NCBI GenBank assembly: GCA_001931875.2
Contig: MSJH02000812.1
Span: forward strand, 434,001-498,000
DNA length: 64,000 bases
Reading direction: 5' to 3'
Source: Byssochlamys sp. IMV 00236
Lineage: Eukaryota; Ascomycota; Eurotiomycetes; Eurotiales; Thermoascaceae
The notes beneath the pieces were generated by a model, which ran no database searches, was not told the origin of the DNA, and saw only the letters and a list, made by a program, of their open reading frames with translations. Below, piece by piece: positions 1 to 12,140 of the stretch (the first letter of the stretch is position 1; every line of letters begins with the position of its first letter). The position numbers were made by a program, and so were the translations under genes.

Positions 1-499
1 CGAGAGACAGAAATCGATTATCGAAAGACAATCGATTGCAGAGGTATGTTAATCATGTCTCTGGACAGGGCCCCGGTTTGTTATATACTGACATCAAACT
101 AGGTTATGTAATTATGTCTCCAGTATCAGTCTCTCGAGTTGCGTATCCTTCTCCAATTTTATGTCGTTATAGCCCGGGAAATTCCACATATAGTGTTCAG
201 TATCATTTCTCCGGTTTAGCTTATCTACCACAATTCTTTATATGCAAGCATCGGCGTTGTGGTGCTTCGAGGACGAAAATGCGAATAAACTCGGGGAAAT
301 CAATGGGATCTACTACGTTTTGCTAAAACATGATACGATGCTAAAGAATAGTATTATATTATGCTTCAACTCGTTTCAATATGCTAATTCCTCGAAAGTT
401 GTGTGTTCAAGATAATTGTTCTAGGAAGAATGACGTATCCACTCTCATATAACAGGAAATCATAGTCCTTTTCAATTCGATATGCGACTAGAAAATATC
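1..499. other. Intergenic, no gene seen
   Basis: Short frames exist here but none has a recognisable domain or a credible splice structure. The stretch lies downstream of the Rad1 gene and probably holds its 3' untranslated region. Confidence 0.5.
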
Positions 500-1687
500 T
501 TACTCTACGTCCTCCCCCTCTTCATCACGATCTTCTTCCTCGTACTGCTCTTCACCGTCATCAACTAATGGCACGAACCGGAAATCCACAAAGCTCACAT
601 GTCCCGCGAACCCGCCTGGAGGTTGGACTCCTCCAGTGGTACCGCCTCCGTCTCCAAGATCAATTAGGAATTGCAGACTCAGTACGCCTTGGACGTCACC
701 TCGAATGCTCACTTTATTCGCGACCGCCATAGCCCGTGCAGCTTTGCGGATGAGTGCGAAACGATAGTTTTGCTTGACGCGAACACCCATGGAAGGTGGC
801 GGGTTAACTAGGAAAGTCTCCGTGGCGGTAGGTGCTATTTTGGATCTCTTGGCTCGTAATCTGGATGATCCGTCCTCAGTTAGGATCTTATGAGTAGTGT
901 CCGAACGGACACTGCCGGTTTCGTGGTCTTTGTCAATTGAGAACTCTACTGTTGATTCGCTGAAGGGTCCGCCTGAGCCGGAGAGAGCGAAGAATGGTTC
1001 GCGCTTCGCTGATGCGGAGATAGTGAGGATGGTAGGGGTTGTTGAGTCGAGTTCTTTGATAGCATCGTGGAGTAGAGCAGAGCGCATGATGATCTTCATA
1101 ATGATAGCGTCTCGCTGGAGAGGAATTTCGAAGTCACCGGGCGATGTGCCGAAGGTTTGATCGTCAGGCTCATAAGCCGTCAACTCGCAGGTTGTCGTGA
1201 CGCCTGCCTCAGAGAGTGTGATGCTTAGAGGGGCTCCGAGCTCGGGGTAATTTATCGTGCAAGACCGGTTGAGAAGCAAGGCTGGCGTATTGAAGGCGCT
1301 GGAAGGAGGCTGATTTGACTGAGGGGCAGAGCTGCTTGCTGCTGACGCGTCGTTCACCCCGAAGATCTGGAGGGTTTCCAGCAGAGCAGAGAGGGAAATG
1401 AGGAAATGAGGGTATATGATGCTACCGCCGTCATTATCAGGGCTATTTTGGTCATTGTTGTCAGAGTGGTCGGCCTCGGCGGGCGGATTAAACGTATAGC
1501 TGGTAAAGAGAGCTTTGTCGAGAAAGGCCAGGCCTTGCATGACCCGGCTTTCTTCGACTGAAAACCGGATACCCTCCGGCGTGATTTGAACCGATGCCTT
1601 GGGAGCAATCCCTATGCAACGCAATAGGGTGTAGAGTTGATTGGCATTGCTAGACACCGCAGACAAAATAGGTGCTCTTCCTGCCAT
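500..1687 (-). CDS. rad1: DNA damage checkpoint protein Rad1 (9-1-1 clamp subunit)
   Basis: Single-exon gene of 395 residues. Rad1 is the PCNA-like subunit of the nuclear Rad9-Rad1-Hus1 clamp, which is loaded at damaged DNA and activates the ATR-type checkpoint kinase. The N-terminal block with LYTLLRCIGIAPKA, VQITPEGIRFSVEE and SRVMQGLAFLDKALF is the typical start of the Rad1/Rec1 fold. The C-terminus is a highly acidic tail (EEQYEEEDRDEEGEDVE). I chose the ATG at 1687 because the upstream in-frame extension to 1744 is hydrophobic and unlike the family. A low-complexity insert rich in Asp, Asn and Ser near residue 80-90 and a Ser/Gln-rich insert near 120 are common in fungal orthologues. It is transcribed divergently from the Gcn5 gene. 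Confidence 0.85.
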   Translation of the reverse strand: MAGRAPILSAVSSNANQLYTLLRCIGIAPKASVQITPEGIRFSVEESRVMQGLAFLDKALFTSYTFNPPAEADHSDNNDQNSPDNDGGSIIYPHFLISLSALLETLQIFGVNDASAASSSAPQSNQPPSSAFNTPALLLNRSCTINYPELGAPLSITLSEAGVTTTCELTAYEPDDQTFGTSPGDFEIPLQRDAIIMKIIMRSALLHDAIKELDSTTPTILTISASAKREPFFALSGSGGPFSESTVEFSIDKDHETGSVRSDTTHKILTEDGSSRLRAKRSKIAPTATETFLVNPPPSMGVRVKQNYRFALIRKAARAMAVANKVSIRGDVQGVLSLQFLIDLGDGGGTTGGVQPPGGFAGHVSFVDFRFVPLVDDGEEQYEEEDRDEEGEDVE

Positions 1688-2546
1688 CTTCAACGTGTGT
1701 AACGGCCTGGCCAGGAGAACGATTGCGGAGAAAAAGGTCTTCAATAGAATTGCCTGAAGAATATAACAAAAGATTCGTTCCTTATTCCAGCTTATGGTAC
1801 ATTATACAGCATAGGGGTATTGTTCGAGAATGGAATGGGAGGTTAAACGTAAACTCCGGCGGCGCAGATCATGAACACGGATCCGAATCTACGCAGTAAA
1901 GACTGATTAGACATATACCGCTTGATGTGAGAAATATGTCGCTTACCCGAGCGCTAGAGAGGCAGGCAGTCCCAGCAATGGTATATTCAGAAGAGAGCGA
2001 TCTAGCAACATGTCAGTGAGCGGCGGCGTCAGCGTGTCTGTCATGAATGAGGTACTCACTGAGACCGAAGAGACCGGTGAGGATGATAGCTATAATATTA
2101 TATGTTAGTTCCATGCAGACAAATCGGAATCTATTCGAGCTGACCACTCAGAATCAAGGTGAAGCCGACGAAGAATTGCGCGTCTTTGGAGACGAGAGGA
2201 TAGTAAGGTCTCGCGGAGGTAGCCTCCCAGACTTCGTTGAGAGACATTGAGGTATTGTCAGCAAGTCGACGGCTTCAAATAAAGAACAGGATACTGGAGC
2301 TCCGCGATCGATTCTCCGTGATAGCGGTGATAGACCTCTTCATGAGCACCTCGTCCTCGAGGTTGATCTAGAACTAGAATGCGTTGATGCTCCGGTCGAT
2401 CTGGCCCCATTGAGTGTCGGATAAACGTAATCCCGGAGCTAAACCCCATATCCAGAACGCGGAGATCAGCTCAAGATACGCCACCACCCGCGACATCACC
2501 TTGGTTGAACAACAGCACCCTCGAGACGGATTGATTGCGTGACAGC
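1688..2546. promoter_or_regulatory. Divergent promoter region rad1/gcnE
   Basis: About 860 bases between two divergent housekeeping genes. No coding frame with family resemblance is seen. It should hold both promoters and 5' leaders. No specific element was recognised. Confidence 0.5.
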
Positions 2547-4093
<1,547 letters not shown>

Positions 4094-5061
4094 AAACACA
4101 ATATGTAACGCTAGCACGGCTTTTCATTCGATGAGGACGGAGTTTTTCCGGTTATAAAATACCCAATGGTCAAGTGGATTATCGGCGTTGGAGAACATGT
4201 GATTTAGAAGTATCTATAATAAGGACTGTGTGCACATCTTGTACAGACCTCCTACTGGCCAAAGCGCTCGACTTCGACGTACAACATTATCGAATGAAGA
4301 AGCAGCCAGATGGTTTTGATTAGGCACCTGGGTATACAAGGTCCTTGGCCATCGCGAAGTCACTCGAGGCTACGTCTGCACTATTGGTTGATTAAGCATA
4401 GGTACTGTACTTGCACCTGGGGGCCATCAGATCAACGCATCAATATCGCTAGCCTTCCTGCGCTATTTTAATTTAGCATGGTCCTTTCCATCGACTTTGG
4501 GCTGCTAGTCATGACCGGTCACTGCGCTGATGTGTTAATTTCGGCTACATGTTTTACCGAGCCGCCAGGCCATGGCGACGGGCGTTTCACTTTCAGAGGG
4601 ATATCGCTGCAGAGTACGAGAACAACATTTTCATAAATTCACTGGCAGGACTGGCTTTCAACCCTGCTTTATGCCAGACTGCGTCGACTGCTGCTTATCA
4701 GTTCCTGTCTTAAGTGTTCTACAGCCCAGGGTGAGCTGTTGCGGGGTTCTCTATCCGTCTTACAGAAACCACTGTTGATACCCGCATTCCTCTCACCATA
4801 TCGGCTCTGGGCATTCACCATTGTGGCTTAGCGGTCGCAACACAGGGGCACGATCTCTTGCAGGACAGTATCCTGTCACTGTTCTTGGTGGTTTATCCAC
4901 TCTACTGTCGATAATCGCGTTTGTGTGCGACTGGTGCACCGCTCCCTTATTACTGACGCGCCCCTGAGTTCCACGGTCGGCACTGTTGATGCCCCCTGTC
5001 ACGAGGTGTTCATCAGAGGCTGCGATCGTTCAATTGTACAAACAAAAGAGGTGCAGAAGAA
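4094..5061. other. Intergenic, gcnE 3' region and rax1-like 5' region
   Basis: About 970 bases with no supportable coding exon. Short frames here (for example 4572-4778) have no recognisable content. Probably 3' UTR and promoter sequence. Confidence 0.5.
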
Positions 5062-6295
5062 ATGGCTACAGAATCTCTTTCAGAGATGGAGCGGCGCAAT
5101 CGGCTGCCGACCCTTTTTGAGGTCCTCAGCCGTCGCACCCTTGCGCCAGTTGACTTATTCTCTTTCTATATCTACATGCGCGATCAGCAGCGCTCTGTGG
5201 ATTACTTGGATTTCTGGTACGTTTAGTCTTGGTGTCTCAAAATAAAAGTGCGTCTTGTCTAATCACGATTGCAGGCTGGATGTATCGCAACACATGTCCT
5301 TGTGTCGACACTATGTCCGCGAACTACGCCGCTCTGTCTTGGTGGCTACTCCTGACCTCGAGAAGGCGGGAAGCAAGAGGTCGTCGACTGTCCTAGAGAA
5401 CCTGGAGAACTTGGGAGATATCCCACTTGACGAAGCCGGTCCGTCTGGCTTTCACAACAGAAACTCAGAAGAGAAGGACGCCGATCAGAAACTCTCTGCT
5501 TTCCTGCGTTTAGAAGGTCAGGGGTCTTCTCCGCAAGGCAGTATAGGCTCTCAATCCGCCGGAAGAGTATCGTCGAACGAGCAGCGCCCTCGCGAGAGTT
5601 TCATGACTACGCCTGAGCCGGGAATCGATTCTGGCTCACCTGGCCATACTGTGACTCGTGCGGATATTCGCGCCAGTGCTGAAAAGATCCTGTATACATA
5701 CCTACTTCCAGGATCTGAGCGCGAAATTATCCTTCCGGAGAACATGGTGAACAGCTGTATCAACATGATCGAGGATGATGGCCGAGATGATCCAGAAGTT
5801 TTCGACTCTGCCAAGGACTACGTCTTCCAAGCCATGGAGCGCGATGCTTTCCCTGGTTTCTTGCAAGCAAAGGCCCTGGGCAACTTGGTTCCCTTGAGTA
5901 TTGTGGCCCGCTTGGCATTTGCGCTGGCGTCCTTCGGAGGAGGGTTCTGGGCTGCTTTCTACGTAGTGCTGAGTGATAAACCAAGACATATCCGCTGCTG
6001 GGTAAGCCATTCCTTTGCTTTGAACGATCGAGTCCCATTTTACTGACTGCTGGGATAGGTTATCCTTCCTTTCGCCATAGCTTCTTATTTCCTTGTTTCC
6101 TACCAGTACAAGATCGACCCGGTTATGGCCCTGGTTGGGTACAGCGAGTACACGTTCATGAATTGGACGCGGATCCAGGAGCCTTACGTGCGCCGTCTCC
6201 TCAACAAACGAGCGACTGCCACTCTCTTCATTACAATTCTCCTCGCTGTTGCACTCTGTGTGCTATTCATTTTCGTTCCCGGAACGATGCTCTGA
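5062..6295 (+). CDS. RGS-domain membrane protein, Rax1-like
   Basis: Three exons (5062-5216, 5275-6001, 6059-6295), 372 residues. The N-terminus (LPTLFEVLSRRTLAPVDLFS, then YIYMRDQQRSVDYLDFWLDV) and the later RASAEKILYTYLLPGSEREI segment form a split RGS-like domain separated by a Ser/Gly-rich spacer at about 100-165. The C-terminal part has three hydrophobic segments: around LVPLSIVARLAFALASFGGG, around VILPFAIASYFLVSY and a final LFITILLAVALCVLFIFVPG. This is the layout of yeast Rax1, a bud-site selection membrane protein, and of the Aspergillus RGS protein family that includes it. The role in polarity or G-protein signalling is inferred from the family. The ATG at 5062 is favoured because the exon 1-2 junction restores W-L-D-V. 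Confidence 0.8.
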
Positions 6296-7316
6296 ACACC
6301 CAAATACCCTCTCGAAAATCAGCTACCTGCTGTCCTTTTCCTATGTTTCTTGTGGCGTTCCGGTATTACCCCGCTATCCAATCAGCGGCAATCTCGCATG
6401 GTTTCCTTTGGCCCAGCGTATCGATATCATCCCGAGATTTACTGTCCAGCCAGGCGTATGGTGTTATCGGTTTCTTAACAGGTCGAACGAGTTCTCGAGC
6501 ATTATCCAGTTATGGAAAAAAGCAGTTACCGCTCTTGAGGGCGACAGCGACTTGTTTGTTCCTGTTTCTTATCTCATCAACCTATTTCTCTTCTGTCTGT
6601 CTCATATTCCGTCTTGATCTTTCCGATCTTCTCCTGTGAAATCTCCAGGTTCTTTTTTTTCGCAATTGAACATATCCCTCACCACGGCACCCGCCACGAG
6701 TTTGAGCGACTGCAATCTGTCTCCCGCCATTTTATCTTCTTTCTCTCTCCCTCGATACCTTTTTCCCAACATGCCCAGCACCTTTAGCCTCTCCGGTACA
6801 GAGTCTTTTTCTTTTCTTGTTTCTTTTCGATTCGTTGCACATAATACCCCTTTACTTTTTGTTCTCCCATGCAGTCGATGTTTGTAATGTACAATGAGTT
6901 TCTCAGATTACTTGTGGGCGGCCCTATCTCTCTTCAGGTGTGGATAATGGGGCATGCTTCGAATCTAACGCATTTCTCGCGAAAAGGGTTATATTGTTCT
7001 TAGTCATTTTTAGATCGTAGACTGTAGTTACAGTTTGGTAGTGAGATTTTACTAGAGTATGCTTGTATGGTAGATCAGAAGTCTCGTATTATAGCGTGAC
7101 GGAGAAATACTCTTGAGGGGTCTTCTTTGGAGCAAAATAAGGAGGGATATTAATCTAGCTAGGACGGTATATCTGAGGGATAGTTTCCTTTCTTGTTGTC
7201 ATTTCATTGATTCTAAGGACGGGAGAAGTTAGTCCATATCCTATCCTCCCTTTTCTACCCTTTTCTAAGAGGCCGTCGTATGTTCATTAAGTATGCTTTA
7301 ACAATTGAGATAATGC
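6296..7316. other. Intergenic between convergent genes
   Basis: About 1 kb, T-rich, between the 3' ends of the Rax1-like gene (+) and the Csn7 gene (-). Open frames here (for example 6163-6639) overlap or follow the Rax1 stop and are pyrimidine-rich without domain content. Likely 3' UTR sequence. Confidence 0.5.
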
Positions 7317-8414
7317 TCAGGACTTCTTCCCCATATTCAATATGCGCTTTGCCTGTCTGGCCCCTGTCCCTCCCGCAGCTCCCGCTCTGGAAGAAGATCC
7401 GGCTCCCTCGTCGATGTCCATACGGGATCCTCCAGCACCCGAATCACCAGCGCCATCGCTCCCGTTATCCCAGTATCCGTCGTCGTCGTCGTGGTCAGCG
7501 TTGAATTCACGTTTATTGCCAGGACCGGCGCCGCCGCCAAAGCCATGCTTGCCATCTTTGGACCTCAGACCACCTCTGCGTCCGCCTCCTGACTCCCCGT
7601 CCGTATCATCCTCACCTTCCCAGCCGTTCAGGGCTCGCTCTAGGAGCTCTGCCCGTGCGCGCTCCTTGGCACGTCGTTTCTCTGCTTCCATTTTAATGCG
7701 TGCGATCTCGGCCTCGATGCCGCCGATCACGCCACCGCAGCGGTTCTTCCATTCCGTCAGGATGGCGATCATCGTAGCTACGGATTGAGGTCGAACATCA
7801 CGGAGGGGTGCGACGGAGGTCACATGCACCGTAGGAGGGTTGGTTGCGGGGGAGAGACGTGCGGTGATTAGCGAGGAATAGATCGCTTTTGTAACGAGGG
7901 ACTCCAGCTCAGACGGGGAAGAGATCGAAAGGGAAGTCATGAGAGATTGGTAGGTGAGGGGCTTGAGGGTGGTGGAGAGGGTGAGGAGAGATAGGAGACG
8001 GAGTTTCAGCTCTTGCTCCGGTTTGAGAGCGGGGAGGTTGGGGGTTGCTGTATATTGACAATAAAAGATTAGTTAGGTATTATACAGCGCTCTATGGTTG
8101 AAGTTTCCAAGAAGGAAAAAAGGTGATGGGAGATCAAAGAAAGCGGGGTACTCACATTGATACTCCTCCCATGTTCCCCAGGCGAAGATTTCGAGCAGTT
8201 TTAGATATCCCTTGTATTCCTCTGGCGTGTCTGCTGATCGGAGAGCTTGCACGGTTGGTGTCTCCAGAAGCTCGGCAAAGACGTAGGTGTTGGGGCTCGA
8301 AGTGGCATTCGTTATCAAGTTCGCAACGAACCGGGGGGAAGTTGCGCTGTTGGAATTCGCAACGTGTATGAATGGTTGAAGAGCCTCCAGGGCTCGCGCG
8401 TGAGCTTGATCCAT
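7317..8414 (-). CDS. csnG: COP9 signalosome subunit 7 (PCI domain)
   Basis: Two exons on the minus strand (8414-8156, 8047-7317) give 329 residues. Csn7 is a structural PCI subunit of the nuclear COP9 signalosome, which removes Nedd8 from cullins. The helical N-terminal repeat part (ARALEALQPFIHVA, FAELLETPTVQAL) leads into the PCI winged helix with KLRLLSLLTLSTTLKPLTY and the ELESLVTKAIYSSLI segment. The junction restores YQSTPNLPAL. The C-terminus is a long Gly, Asp and Arg-rich disordered tail (about 235-329) after an Ala/Glu/Arg helix. In Aspergillus the signalosome controls sexual development, which fits its position next to a velvet gene, but adjacency is not evidence of joint control. 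Confidence 0.88.
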
Positions 8415-8959
8415 TATCGTAGATGCACCCTTGTCACGATCATGAGCAGAGAGGGCTAGGCAAGAGAGATGTTGGAGCTGTCTTGAGGGACTGGGAGGGA
8501 CGGATAACTAGTAGCTGCTCTGGGAGAGTGTTTCGTCCCGCGGGCTGGAAAACGGACGATTTTTAAGCTCTTGAAAGGCTAACTTGCCAACTTGATACTG
8601 TCGATTAGAGGAGCCTCCTCGAATATTGTTTGCAAGTCCTAGACTGATAACGATGGTGATGGCCGGCGGTGATGGTAGTTGGATGGGGTTATTCTGCATA
8701 CAGTGCAAACAGCTCCTCCGCAGCGGATATACTTCATACGACGGTGCACTATATATATACACTGACAGTTTCTCGGTGCCAGGTACAGAAATCCGGGTCT
8801 ATTTCAGGCTAAAGTATTATTCAGTCCTATTCTACACATAGAAAAGAAATATATGTGTCAATATACAGTAGCTCTCTCGGGGCCATCTCGTGCAGAATCA
8901 CTACCAGCTGGGTACTCTTCCATTGCTGCAACAATGTCACAGCCCCATTAGTTACACTC
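8415..8959. promoter_or_regulatory. Intergenic vosA-like 3' end to csnG promoter
   Basis: About 545 bases between two genes on the minus strand. It holds the csnG promoter and the 3' end of the velvet gene. Short frames here have no recognisable content. Confidence 0.5.
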
Positions 8960-9889
8960 TCATTGAGCTGACTGTACCCTGGGCTTGCTGAGATGCTCCA
9001 ATCGATGGAGATGGCCGTGAGGGATTGTATAATCAGACACTGGAGTTCGCTCTGGAGGGCATTCTTGCATCGCCTGGTTTTGGTAAGCATTGACCTGGTC
9101 TGCATACAGATTCACCCTCTCGGGGTAAGCGCCCATGTGCCGTGCGAAATACTCTTCATTATTATGTATACCTCTACTGGGATCCTCGGAGGTCCGCTGA
9201 AACTTCAGAGGCCGCTCATAGTATGAAGTACAGTCTCGATCAATAGAATAATATCCTCCAAATGTACCGGCTGTTTGCAGAGACGAGTAATTAGGAGGTC
9301 GAGATAGCGCAGATTGAGAATAATCTTCTGGCATTAAAGTCCGTTTCATTATTTTCCGGGATCTTTTTCGGAGCCTTAACTTCACGCCCTGGTCCACGAA
9401 TGATCTTGATAAAAACGTCGATTCTGTCATACCGGGGAAGTACTTCTGGGAAGACACGGTGAAGCGATCAGAGATGACAGATTCGAGGCCGACAACAATG
9501 TCTTTTCTCATCTCGAAGAGAGTGAACCTCAACCGAAATTCACCTTCAACCTTTATGAATAAGTTCCCGAAAATAAAGAAGCCTCCGTCGCTATTATCGA
9601 CGTCCTTCAGTCGGTGAAGGGACGAAACCAGTGTTCCTGCGAGAGCGGTAGACGGCTGCACCGTAGCCGGACGATCCTCTGCGGCGTCGTACAGACTCAT
9701 GCACATAAAATAATATGGGTTTTGCAGGTAGTTCTGCGCGAGATAATGATTACCGTCCCGAATCCTGAGCTGAATGATGGGTGGCGGATCGATGGGCTTG
9801 CGGTCTCTTTCTTTGCTGCCAGCCATTTTTGCCCGATCGGGCTGTTGGCGGATCAACAATTCGAAATCGGCTCTATGAGTGGTCGGCAT
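8960..9889 (-). CDS. vosA: Velvet-domain regulator, VosA-like
   Basis: One exon, 309 residues. Velvet proteins are NF-kappaB-fold DNA-binding regulators of fungal development and secondary metabolism; VosA controls spore viability and trehalose. The velvet domain runs from about residue 33 to 175, with DRKPIDPPPIIQLRI, NPYYFMCMSLYDAAEDRP, LAGTLVSSLHRLKDVDNSDG (the most conserved block), GEFRLRFTLFEMRKD and GMTESTFLSRSFVDQGVKLRLRK. The PPPIIQ start and the short N-terminus argue for VosA over VeA or VelB. The C-terminal region has YYERPLKFQRTSED, a possible nuclear signal. At 309 residues it is shorter than A. nidulans VosA (about 430), so a further 3' exon or natural shortening is possible. 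The ATG at 9889 was chosen; an internal ATG at residue 22 is the alternative. Confidence 0.82.
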   Translation of the reverse strand: MPTTHRADFELLIRQQPDRAKMAGSKERDRKPIDPPPIIQLRIRDGNHYLAQNYLQNPYYFMCMSLYDAAEDRPATVQPSTALAGTLVSSLHRLKDVDNSDGGFFIFGNLFIKVEGEFRLRFTLFEMRKDIVVGLESVISDRFTVSSQKYFPGMTESTFLSRSFVDQGVKLRLRKRSRKIMKRTLMPEDYSQSALSRPPNYSSLQTAGTFGGYYSIDRDCTSYYERPLKFQRTSEDPSRGIHNNEEYFARHMGAYPERVNLYADQVNAYQNQAMQECPPERTPVSDYTIPHGHLHRLEHLSKPRVQSAQ

Positions 9890-12140
9890 AATCAGAGATG
9901 TAACTGGGAATTATTGAATCGTGTATGGAACCACAGAGATGTACGTATACCTGAGTTGTGCTTGCAATTGAATTAGAATGAATCTCGGATCGCTCGATCT
10001 GATATTCTAGGAGGGCTTTTACATAGTTAACTGATTCTCCTTGTTCCTTGCCTTGCTTTGGTAGAGCTACTTTTCCATTTACGATCCCTAACGAAATCAT
10101 CTCTCCGCTCTGTATTGATACTTGAACCTATATTTGGAGTTTAATATGTTCATATTCTTACTGAGATAGGCTTAGCACTTTCCTCGACATGACCTGGCTC
10201 CTATCCGAATGAGGAACCGACCCGAATCAACATTGTTAATAACGGTTCCCGTTCAGCCTAGATCTAAAGACTGGTCTAATCTATTACCTAGTCCAAGCTC
10301 AGCCGCAAGATTAGCTGCCTAGGTATTTCAGAGCGGCTCCGAATCGAGACGTGGAGTAAGATCTCATCAACCTCCCGCCCAATGCACCCGGGATCAAGCA
10401 ATAAGGGTTCACTCTACGGTACTTGTGACTCAGTCTGACATCCCCATCTGCCTAATATGGTCATGAGACTCTCAGGAGCGCGGGATTTTGGGGATGTTGT
10501 CTTTTAGAAAGATTACCCGGCCTTGAGAGATGGCTATCTTACAACCGTAGAAGAGAGTCTGTATTCACTTTTGTACTTATTTTGCAGAAGAGAACCATTC
10601 ATTGTTCGTGGAAAGAAACCCACCAAGAGGGGTATTCATGAAGAATGCTCGATGCAACATTTTTACTTGCCAGGTTGATGCCGTTCGTCTCGATTTGCCT
10701 ATAGCTTCAGCAGACAATCTCTGTAGACTGGCCAGAAGAGACTTCGGTTTCGACCTTTGAAACGGACATGTTTCATGTGTCTTTTCCAAAACCGGCGGCA
10801 AGCGTTTTTCTCTACTATCGCCGATGCGTGAATTTACCACACGGCGTGTGAGCAACCACAAAGAACACGGTTTTGTGCGCCAGCAGTTGGATGCAATACC
10901 TACTAGTTAATGGATTTCGGACAGAAGAACAGCTATAGAGTCTTTGTTTCTACTTCCTCTTCGATGCTTCGGGACCAATAATCTTCGTACAATGGCAACA
11001 ATCCGATATCGGCTTTCACCGCGTAAGCACGGCGTATTAGATCCCCAAGGCTGCAACCAGAAAGAGTGGCTTGGCTGATCTTGTCCTAGCGAAGCTTGGG
11101 TGTTTCTTTGTTCCGGTCACAAAACATTGAGGCGATCGATGAAACCATCTAGTAGTTTCGTCAGAACCATAAGCGGGTCAGTGATAACGACCTGTGCTGT
11201 CGCTAGAGCGCCAGTGTAAGTCACTAGACAGAACGCCTGGAGTGAACAAGCGCTTCTGATCACTTAACTAAGAGCTGGCCTAATCTTGTCATCTATGACA
11301 CTTGGGTCTGAGAATGACCAAAGACAGACGGTGGCTTGCGGCAGGACTGGGGCTGTGAGACTTCACCGGCTCAGAGCCTAAGCTAGCGCACTCCAAGCAG
11401 AAAGAGGTATGGTAATAACATTCTTTAAAATGTGCCAGGGAAGAGCTATAATAACGCAGACTCGATAGAGATAATAATAATCCTGTTCTGGGAAGCTGGT
11501 TATGAATCCCTGGCTGCTCCGTGTTTCGCGGCCGTCGCAGATCCAGTTTCACCAAGTTGTGCGCAGTAGGAATACGGAAAGACGAGCCGGATAGAGGATG
11601 GACACAGGACAATAAAATCTCAGGCCACCCGGGACACAAAAAGACAAGCCTGAGTTCCACAGCTCTTCGTTTCTTTCTTTCTTTTGTTATTTTGATCTCA
11701 CCTCATCTCATCTCAGCGCTGAGAAAGCATCGACGACCAATCAGCCTGCTGGGACGAGCCGGGAGAACCGCTGGATGAACGCCGGTCGTTGCCCAGTATA
11801 ACTAATTATAATTCCCGCCCGGGATTTGGACTGGATGTATCCCTCTCTAGAGAGCTGGTCTTCTCTTTAATAATTATTATCTTCTCTTTAATGTTCTCCT
11901 AGAGTTGCTTATTCTTGTTTCTTTGTGTTACCCATCCCCAACCACCCCGCTCAACCTCGTGAGGCAAGCCTGGCTTTGACTTCCGTTCCGCAAACGTCAA
12001 TCGGCGGCGGACTTGCGTGTGCTGGATAGAATTCGAATTCGATAGCATCGGATCAAGCCCCCCTTGATAAAAGCACTCCATGTGCTAGAAGACACCTTGT
12101 CGGATTGTTTCTTCTGCTTCCTGCCTCGAATCCGAGCGCG
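9890..12140. promoter_or_regulatory. Long divergent intergenic region vosA-like / copper ATPase
   Basis: About 2.25 kb without a supportable gene. Long regulatory regions are common upstream of fungal developmental regulators. Frames at 10577-10861 (-) and 11289-11660 (-) have no recognisable domain. The last 400 bases are pyrimidine-rich and probably serve as the promoter and leader of the ATPase. Confidence 0.5.

Noticed and set aside
10577..10861. 94-codon frame in the vosA/copper ATPase intergenic region
   Set aside because: No recognisable motif and no splice partners.
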